Shown one piece after another: positions 13,474 through 18,285 of a stretch of 18,285 bases of DNA. Origin of the DNA: VRUE01 sp036379955 (lineage in GTDB: Bacteria; Actinomycetota; Thermoleophilia; Solirubrobacterales; 70-9); the NCBI GenBank assembly GCA_036379955.1, contig DASVFR010000019.1:1-18285 (forward strand). The letters are read 5' to 3'. Positions within the stretch are counted from its first letter, which is position 1. Each line of letters starts with the position of its first letter. The translations under genes and the position numbers were made by a program. The notes beneath the pieces were generated by a model. The model was given only the letters and a program-made list of their open reading frames with translations, did no database searches and was not told the origin of the DNA.

Positions 13474-15099
13474 CTACTTCAGCTCGAAGCTGGCGAGGCT
13501 CTGCCCGAAGGTCGGGTTGAAGACGACCTTGTCGAGGTCGATTTCGTCGTTGACGAAGGTCGTCGTCGTGCTCGTCCCGTAGGGCGCCCAGACCGCTTCT
13601 TCCATGTAGGCCTTGTCGAGCTCCGCGTATTCGGCTTCCTGCTTGGGGCCGAGCGGTTCCGTCGCGAGCCTCGCGATCTTCTCGTTCAGCGCCGGGATGT
13701 CGGCGCGGGCGAAGTTGTAGCTGTTGGTGGGCTGGATTGCATCCCCCGACAGCGGCCCTTCGAAGAAGTCGTTCGGGTGCGGGTAGTCCTCGTACCAGTT
13801 GCCCCAGCCGGCGTCCAGATCCGGCGTCGATTCGTTGCCGATGATCGCGAAGTAGTTGTCGGCGTTGATCGTCTTCAGCTTGGCGTCGAAGCCGAGTTTG
13901 GTGAGCACGTCCTGGAAGTAGGCGCCGGCTTCGTCGTTGGGGCTTTCGTTGATCGTCCAGACCGTGATCTCGCGGTCCGAGGGGTTGGCTTCCGCAAGCA
14001 GCCGCTTGGCCGTGGCCATGTTGTGCGGGTAGAGGTTGAACGCTTTGTGCCCCGGCACCCCTTCAGGGAGGACCTGGTGAGTCGCCGCCAGCGACCCGGC
14101 GTAGATCCGTTCCAGCGCCGCCGGGTCGACCGCGTAGTTGACCGCCTGGCGCACCTTGACGTCGTCGAACGGTGGCTTCTGGGTGTTCATCCAGAAGTAG
14201 TAGACGTTGATCGGGTGCTCGACCCGGAACTGGGTGCCTTCGAATTTGTCCTTGACTTCCGCGTAGAGGTCCGCCGGCGGCGGGGGCTGCATCCACATCG
14301 TCCTGTTCTGTTCGATTTCGTTGACCTGGGTCGAGTCGTTGCGGACGACCGAGATCTCGATCTTGTCGAAGTGGCCGTCGCCGACGGCGTCGATCCGCGG
14401 GCCGTTGTCCGAGGCCCAGTACGGGTTGCGCTTGTAGGACCAACCGCGGCCCGGTTCGACGCCGGCGATCATGTAGGGGCCGGTCGCGGGGGGAGGGTCG
14501 TTGGTGAGGTTCTTGGCCGGCGTGTCGGAGGGAAGCACCGCGGCGAAGAGCAGGGCGAGCTCGTTGACGAAGGTGCCCCGCGGGCCGGTCAGGTCGATCG
14601 TGATCCTGCCCGTCTTGTCGTCGGTCTCGATCCCGCCGATCCCGCCCTTCTTCGTTTCGGCGAATTTCTGGGCGCCGACGATGGTTTCGTAGAAACCCGA
14701 GCCCGGCGAGCTGACCAGGAAGAGGCGTTCGATCGAGCTCTTGAAGTCGGATGCCTTGACCGGCGTGCCGTCGGAGTACTTGAGGCCCTTGCGCAGGGTC
14801 AGCTCGTAGGTCTTGCCGCCGTTAGTGACCTTGGGCATGCTCTCGGCGAGGGCCGGGACCACCTGGCTGCCTTCCTCGCCGTTGGCGCGCTTGTAGGTGA
14901 GCAGCGGCAGGTAGGTGTCGTACATCGCCGTCCAGCCTTCCTGGCTGTAGGAGAGGGCGGGGTCGAGGTAGTCGGGAAAGGAGGCGTAGCTGCCGGTCAG
15001 CGTCCCGCCTTCCTTGCCGGAGCCGCCGCAGGCGCTGAGCCCGAGGGCGATCGACGCGACGAGGGCGAACGAGAACAGAGCCAGAACGGGCTTTCTCAA
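13474..15099 (-). CDS. oligopeptide-type substrate-binding lipoprotein (SBP family 5)
   Basis: The 541-residue binding protein has a lipoprotein signal: M-R-K-P, a hydrophobic run, then lipobox L-S-A-C with Cys24 as the acylated residue, followed by a glycine-rich spacer. Family-5 landmarks include L-D-P-A-L-S-Y, V-P-A-L-A-E-S, L-R-K-G-L-K-Y-S-D-G-T-P-V-K-A-S-D-F and V-R-Q-A-V-N-Y-A-V-D, which are typical of DppA/OppA proteins. It should capture the substrate outside the membrane for the permeases that follow. No ATG is available. TTG 15099 is chosen because GGAGG lies 7 bases upstream and the signal peptide begins exactly there. The TTG overlaps the stop of the MFS gene as TTGA, so the exporter and the importer share a transcript. 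Confidence 0.94.
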   Translation of the reverse strand: MRKPVLALFSFALVASIALGLSACGGSGKEGGTLTGSYASFPDYLDPALSYSQEGWTAMYDTYLPLLTYKRANGEEGSQVVPALAESMPKVTNGGKTYELTLRKGLKYSDGTPVKASDFKSSIERLFLVSSPGSGFYETIVGAQKFAETKKGGIGGIETDDKTGRITIDLTGPRGTFVNELALLFAAVLPSDTPAKNLTNDPPPATGPYMIAGVEPGRGWSYKRNPYWASDNGPRIDAVGDGHFDKIEISVVRNDSTQVNEIEQNRTMWMQPPPPADLYAEVKDKFEGTQFRVEHPINVYYFWMNTQKPPFDDVKVRQAVNYAVDPAALERIYAGSLAATHQVLPEGVPGHKAFNLYPHNMATAKRLLAEANPSDREITVWTINESPNDEAGAYFQDVLTKLGFDAKLKTINADNYFAIIGNESTPDLDAGWGNWYEDYPHPNDFFEGPLSGDAIQPTNSYNFARADIPALNEKIARLATEPLGPKQEAEYAELDKAYMEEAVWAPYGTSTTTTFVNDEIDLDKVVFNPTFGQSLASFELK

Positions 15100-16409
15100 G
15101 GCCTTACCTCCGAGTTGGACCGCGTGGGTGGACGGCCTCCCACTGGAATTAGCTCCACCATAATCTCCGCCCCGGCGTCTCCTTCGTCCGTTTTGGAATT
15201 TTCCCTCCCCGGGGGCCAGCTGGCGCCGAGGACCGGAGTCGCGAGGGCGATGATGACGAGCACGCCGAGACCGGCGACGAGGAAGGTCACGCGCGGGTCG
15301 AAGGCGCCGGTCGTCAGCCCGCCGAGCAGGAAGCCGAGGCCCGGCATCGCCGCGTTGGAGGATTCGAGGATGCTCATCACCCGGGTCTGCATCGAGGACG
15401 CCGTCAGCTCCTGCACGGCGCTGATTGCCGATACCCACTGCACGCCGTTGCCGGCCCCGCCGATCACCGAGGCGGCGCAGGCGAAGGCGAGCGTGGGCGC
15501 CGCGGCGAGCAGCAGGTAGCCGAGGCCGATCGCGAAGGTGCTCCAGAAGAGCAGGCGGGGGATCGACCCGCTGTTCAGCCTCGCGAAGAGGAGGCCGCCG
15601 ATGAGCATGCCGAGGCCCCAGCAGGCGAGCATCAGCCCGTAGCCGGCGTCGCCGGCGCCGAGCGTCTCCTTGACGTAGATGACCTCGATCGGCAGCACCG
15701 CGGAGAAGAAGACGAAGGCGCCGCTCTGGGCGAGCAGCAGCTGGCGCAGCGTCGTCGTCCCGCGCACGTACGCGATCCCGGCGCGCAGGCGTTCGCGCGT
15801 GCCGCCCTCTTCGGGCTCGACCTTCGGCAGCGAGCCGGCGGTGAGCAGGACCCCCGCGATCACGAAGAAGGAGGCGGCGTCGAGCAGCAGGGCGCTCTGC
15901 ACGCCGACGCCGGCGACGACGAGTCCGGCGAACGCCGGGCCGACGGTGACGCCGACGGTGAAGGCGACGTTGAGGACCGCGTTGCCGGTGCGCAGTTCGC
16001 CGTGCGGCTCGAGGATCGCGGCGACGACGGAGCGGGTGATCGAGCGGCCGGCGATGCCGAGCGCCGCGTCGATCGCGGCGAAGACGACGATGAGCCCGAT
16101 CGAGGCGTGGTCGGCGATCAGCGCCAGGACCCCGAAGGCGGCTGCCGAGACGCAGTAGATGACGGGAAGGGCGAAGCGCGGCGGCGACTGCTCGGCGCGG
16201 GTCGCGAGCGCCGGCGCCACCAGGGCGGGGACGAAGCCCATGCCGATGAAGAGCGCCGTCGTCGCCGCCGGGCTCCCGGTCCGGTCCCAGACCAGCACCG
16301 AGAGCGCCACCAGGCCCATCCAGTCGCCGAGCTCGTTGACCGCGTAGGTCAGGGCCAGGCGGGGGAACGCCGGCCGCCGCAGCGTGGTTCTCCAATCGGC
16401 TCTACGCAC
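15096..16409 (-). CDS. MFS transporter, EntS-like (MFS_3) type, first gene of the operon
   Basis: The 437-residue membrane protein has about 12 hydrophobic segments in two halves, separated by a charged loop (L-P-K-V-E-P-E-E-G-G-T-R-E-R-L). N-terminal R-L-A-L-T-Y-A-V-N-E-L-G-D-W and L-S-V-L-V-W-D-R-T-G-S-P fit the MFS_3 group of exporters related to the enterobactin exporter EntS. I chose GTG 16409 because GAGGGGG lies about 7 bases upstream. A TTG at 16445 in the same frame would add 12 residues, but it lies inside a palindrome. The gene heads the operon and its stop overlaps the start of the binding lipoprotein. A metabolite that is exported and re-imported would fit, but this is speculation. 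Confidence 0.9.
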   Translation of the reverse strand: MRRADWRTTLRRPAFPRLALTYAVNELGDWMGLVALSVLVWDRTGSPAATTALFIGMGFVPALVAPALATRAEQSPPRFALPVIYCVSAAAFGVLALIADHASIGLIVVFAAIDAALGIAGRSITRSVVAAILEPHGELRTGNAVLNVAFTVGVTVGPAFAGLVVAGVGVQSALLLDAASFFVIAGVLLTAGSLPKVEPEEGGTRERLRAGIAYVRGTTTLRQLLLAQSGAFVFFSAVLPIEVIYVKETLGAGDAGYGLMLACWGLGMLIGGLLFARLNSGSIPRLLFWSTFAIGLGYLLLAAAPTLAFACAASVIGGAGNGVQWVSAISAVQELTASSMQTRVMSILESSNAAMPGLGFLLGGLTTGAFDPRVTFLVAGLGVLVIIALATPVLGASWPPGRENSKTDEGDAGAEIMVELIPVGGRPPTRSNSEVRP

Positions 16410-16429
16410 GACTTCCCCCTCGGTTACTT

Positions 16430-16470
16430 GATTTTGGGTGCCCAAATCTTCAAGGATTTGGGCAAGATTT
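16430..16470. promoter_or_regulatory. overlapping palindromes upstream of the MFS/ABC operon
   Basis: Three dyads overlap. GATTTTGGG/CCCAAATC (16430-16448) has a single bulge. GCCCAAATC (16440-16448) / GATTTGGGC (16455-16463) is perfect. AAATCTT (16444-16450) / AAGATTT (16464-16470) is perfect. They lie 20-60 bases ahead of the GTG of the minus-strand operon, where an operator or a 5'-leader structure would be expected. The patch is far more AT-rich than its surroundings. No regulator of this operon is encoded beside it. Confidence 0.5.
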
Positions 16471-16477
16471 CCTGCAG

Positions 16478-16509
16478 TTGCACAAGTTTCGGCGAAGTTG
16501 TGCTAGAAC
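16478..16509 (+). promoter_or_regulatory. candidate promoter for a rightward transcript, with an internal dyad
   Basis: TGCTAGAAC (16501-16509) resembles an extended -10 element (TG-N-TAGAAC). TTGCAC at 16478-16483 could be a -35, though 20 bases away, which is longer than ideal. GCACAA (16480-16485) and TTGTGC (16498-16503) form a dyad across the spacer and could bind a regulator. It would start RNA near 16516 and serve the transcript that ends at the terminator 16658-16680. Confidence 0.35.
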
Positions 16510-16541
16510 CTGTGCACAGCGATTCCACATGGGCGAGGGCG

Positions 16542-16652
16542 ATGGCTTCTTCGCCTTGGGCTTTCAACGAGGGAAAGGATCAAGAAGATGGGTGTCCGCA
16601 ACCACTAGATCTTCAGACAAAGAATAGCTTTGTCTTTTGTCAGCTTTGTTGA
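16542..16652 (+). CDS. possible 36-residue small protein
   Basis: An ATG at 16542 opens 36 codons ending at a TGA just 5 bases before the terminator stem. The deduced peptide starts M-A-S-S-P-W-A-F-N-E-G and ends F-V-F-C-Q-L-C, with a further Cys18. A GAGGG sits only 2 bases before the ATG, too near for good initiation. A second frame from ATG 16529 gives 32 codons ending at 16627. I recognise neither. Codon use here is not the GC-rich third-position pattern of the neighbours, which weakens both. Confidence 0.2.
   Translation: MASSPWAFNEGKDQEDGCPQPLDLQTKNSFVFCQLC
16616..16638 (+). terminator. secondary terminator-like hairpin
   Basis: GACAAAG (16616-16622) and CTTTGTC (16628-16634) form a perfect 7-bp stem with loop AATAG, followed by TTTT. 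The stem is AT-rich, so it should be weak by itself. It precedes the strong terminator by about 20 bases and may act with it or be part of the folded small RNA. Confidence 0.45.
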
Positions 16653-16657
16653 AAGAG

Positions 16658-16680
16658 GCGCCCTCGTGGGCGCTTTTTTC
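16658..16680 (+). terminator. strong Rho-independent terminator without a known upstream gene
   Basis: GCGCCC (16658-16663), loop TCGT, GGGCGC (16668-16673), then six T residues. Bases GAAAGAG before the stem could extend pairing into the T-run. On the minus strand only a mixed CTCTTTC follows, so it acts mainly rightward. Confidence 0.85.
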
Positions 16681-16834
16681 ATGTCTCACGGTCAACTTCC
16701 CCTCCGCGGGTGCCGAAACAAGAAGCGGACGAGTTCGTGCAATGAGTCCACCATTCTTGTCATCCGTGCAACTTGTGGCTAGTTTGGCCCGGTCGGAAAG
16801 CCGGAATTTCCTGCAATCTCCGGACTAGAGTTTG
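16681..16834. other. leader region of the HD-GYP gene, no gene seen
   Basis: These 154 bases hold no convincing coding frame. TAGAGT at 16826-16831 resembles a -10 box but lies too near the start codon to serve it unless the mRNA is leaderless; it could equally be a weak AGAG ribosome site. CCGG-flanked inverted bits around 16790-16803 are too short to call. I see no c-di-GMP riboswitch core here, although the gene behind it is a c-di-GMP enzyme. Confidence 0.4.
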
Positions 16835-18247
16835 ATGGCCGAAACCCAACGTCCAACCCGCTTCGCCGTCGTTCTCACGTGGCTCGGCCTGCTCGCCGCC
16901 TTCGCCGCCGCCGCCGTCGCCGCGCCCGAGGGGAACTGGGACCTGGCCCTGTTCGGGGTCCTGCTTGCCTTCTCGGTCTTCAGCGACCTGACCGCGGCGA
17001 CCGATTCGAGCTTCGCCATCTCCGGCAGCTTCCTCGCCCTGGTCCTCGCGATGGTCTTCCTCGGCGGGACCCCCGCCGCCCTGATCGGCATTTTCACGAT
17101 CCTTGCCGGCTGGCTGCGCTGGCGCTCGTCTCCCTACACGCTCCTGATCAACGTCTTCGACTACACCGTCTATCCGCTGATCGGCGGCGTCGCCTTCCAC
17201 GCGCTGGTCGAGAAAACCGGCCTGCAGACGTCGGAACTGTCCTTCTATCTCGCCGTCTTCGGCCTCTTCCTCTTCGCGCTGGGGATCAACTTCGCGATCA
17301 CCTTCGGCTTCATGCGCTACCTGGAGCGGACGCCGTTCTGGCGCAAGCTCGGCAGCGTCCTCTTCACGATCCTGCCGTCGGAGCTGATGGCGGCGCTGAT
17401 GACGATCGGCGTCGCCTTCCTCTACCTCAAGGTCGGCCTCGCCAGCGTCGCCCTCTTCGGCGTCGTCCTGATCACCTTCCAGTACCTGCTCGGTGCCCTG
17501 CTCGTCTCCCAGCAGCGCGCCCTGGAGCTGGAGAAGCGCAGCAAGCAGCTGGCCAGCTTCCAGGTTGGGATGTTGAGCGCGATGCTGCGCACGCTCGACC
17601 TGCGGGACCAGATGACCGCCCGCCACTCGGCCGCGGTGGCGCGCTACTCGCGGGCGATCGCCCAGCGGGCCGGCTTCTCGCGCCAGGAGGAGGAGCTCGT
17701 CCACATCGCCGCGCTGCTGCACGACATCGGCAAGTTCATCCTGCCGGACCGCATCCTCAAGGCCAACGTGCCGCTCACCGACGAGGACTGGATGCTGATC
17801 CGCCGCCACCCCCAGCAGGGCGCCCGCGTCGTCTCCTCGCTCGACGGCTACGGCCCGGTCGCGGAGATCATCCTCGCCCACCACGAGCGGATCGACGGCA
17901 AGGGGTATCCGCGCGGCCTCGTGGGCGACGACATCCCCGAGCTGGCGCGGATCATCTCCGTCGCCGACACCTACGACGTGATGACGGCGCGCGACTCCTA
18001 CCGCACGCCGATGCCCAGCCACGAGGCGATTCGCGAGCTGCGCCGGGTCGCCGGCAAACAGCTCGACGCCCGCTTCGTCGAGGTCTTCATCGAGCTGCTC
18101 GAGGGCGAGGACGTCTCCTTCCAGCACGCCGAAGCCGCTGACTTCGAGAAGGAGCTGGCCCTGGAAGCGCGGATCGAAGAGACCGCCAGCCCCTTCGGCA
18201 ACGGCGCCCGCTTCCAGCCCACCCCCACCGTAACCGTCGGCAGCTAA
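16835..18247 (+). CDS. membrane-anchored HD-GYP domain protein, predicted c-di-GMP phosphodiesterase
   Basis: The 470-residue protein has an N-terminal sensor-like part with about seven hydrophobic segments (residues 10-225), not a recognised named domain, then a short charged helix and an HD-GYP domain. The catalytic marks are H-D-I-G-K (His296, Asp297), H-H-E-R-I-D-G-K-G-Y-P (His349-His350, GYP at 357-359) and V-A-D-T-Y-D-V-M-T. All metal-binding and GYP residues expected of an active enzyme are seen, so it should degrade cyclic di-GMP at the membrane in response to an unknown signal. ATG 16835 is preferred over the adjoining TTG 16832. Only a weak AGAG precedes it. It stands alone, after the orphan terminator. 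Confidence 0.93.
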   Translation: MAETQRPTRFAVVLTWLGLLAAFAAAAVAAPEGNWDLALFGVLLAFSVFSDLTAATDSSFAISGSFLALVLAMVFLGGTPAALIGIFTILAGWLRWRSSPYTLLINVFDYTVYPLIGGVAFHALVEKTGLQTSELSFYLAVFGLFLFALGINFAITFGFMRYLERTPFWRKLGSVLFTILPSELMAALMTIGVAFLYLKVGLASVALFGVVLITFQYLLGALLVSQQRALELEKRSKQLASFQVGMLSAMLRTLDLRDQMTARHSAAVARYSRAIAQRAGFSRQEEELVHIAALLHDIGKFILPDRILKANVPLTDEDWMLIRRHPQQGARVVSSLDGYGPVAEIILAHHERIDGKGYPRGLVGDDIPELARIISVADTYDVMTARDSYRTPMPSHEAIRELRRVAGKQLDARFVEVFIELLEGEDVSFQHAEAADFEKELALEARIEETASPFGNGARFQPTPTVTVGS

Positions 18248-18262
18248 CCCCGAACAACGGGG
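18248..18262 (+). other. short GC hairpin right after the HD-GYP stop
   Basis: CCCCG and CGGGG form a 5-bp stem with loop AACAA directly after the TAA. No T-run follows before the window ends, so a terminator role is only possible. Confidence 0.4.
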
Positions 18263-18285
18263 CCGACGGGCCGAAAAGCGCTGAC

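Larger units (their letters stand above)
16510..16680 (+). ncRNA. candidate small RNA upstream of the HD-GYP gene
   Basis: A strong rightward terminator at 16658-16680 has no rightward gene before it: all genes from 16409 back to 8733 are on the minus strand. A short rightward transcript is the simplest reason. The stretch folds locally: AGGGCGA (16536-16542) with TCGCCTT (16551-16557, one G-U), then GAAGAT with ATCTTC across about 19 bases, then GACAAAG/CTTTGTC (16616-16634), then the terminator. It does not look like tmRNA, RNase P, SRP RNA or a GEMM riboswitch by the motifs I know. The 5' end is a guess from the promoter candidate. It might instead be a messenger for a short peptide. Confidence 0.4.

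Noticed and set aside
13318..15519. A 733-residue open frame on the plus strand opposite the binding lipoprotein
   Set aside because: It is the antisense shadow of the binding protein and permease genes; arginine- and valine-rich without any domain, an effect of high GC lowering stop frequency.
16510..16680. tmRNA, SRP RNA or GEMM c-di-GMP riboswitch
   Set aside because: No tRNA-like ends or tag ending in A-A, no SRP tetraloop core and no GEMM core sequence could be found; a riboswitch should also be joined to the HD-GYP gene, yet a strong terminator intervenes.

Overview
The window is a high-GC bacterial chromosome segment, most likely from an actinomycete-type lineage. A Thermoleophilia or Solirubrobacterales relative is my best guess. 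Support comes from a radical SAM protein of the actinobacterial Rv2578c type, a Gram-positive/actinobacterial LexA (Cheo) box, a LigC-like ATP-dependent ligase, frequent GTG/TTG starts and overlapping stop/start codons. This is pattern recognition, not a database result. No rRNA, tRNA, CRISPR array, transposase or phage gene was seen.

Left part (1-6530). Four TetR-type proteins lie in a row. The first is only the C-terminal half of such a protein. The second is divergent from the third. The third and fourth are tandem 214-residue paralogues, and the fourth overlaps by ATGA the start of a double-domain dCTP deaminase. Convergent to this unit is a two-gene operon on the minus strand: a DHA2-type MFS exporter followed, with a GTGA overlap, by a MerR regulator. 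A MerR-style ACGT-N2-ACGT dyad sits at the exporter's start. A YtoQ-family protein (nucleoside deoxyribosyltransferase-like) is divergent from the exporter and ends at a strong terminator.

Middle (6593-9722). A perfect LexA box lies directly upstream of a SplB/Rv2578c-like radical SAM gene. This gene is interrupted by a 344-residue LAGLIDADG intein placed exactly before the third cysteine of the CxxxCxxC iron-sulfur motif. The protein ends in a beta-clamp-like pentapeptide, and its 3' end carries a nested inverted repeat. The convergent LigC-like ligase carries a perfect 17-bp-arm palindrome inside its reading frame.

Right part (9719-16409). One long minus-strand operon reads MFS exporter, oligopeptide-type binding lipoprotein, DppC-like permease, DppB-like permease, double-ATPase protein, LigC-like ligase. 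Four of its five junctions are stop/start overlaps or gaps under 30 bp. The fifth is a 64-bp gap holding an inverted repeat.

Far right (16410-18285). A gene-poor stretch of about 425 bp holds palindromes near the operon start. It also holds a rightward terminator with no known rightward gene in front of it, which points to a small RNA or a small peptide gene. The window closes with a membrane-anchored HD-GYP protein, a predicted c-di-GMP phosphodiesterase.
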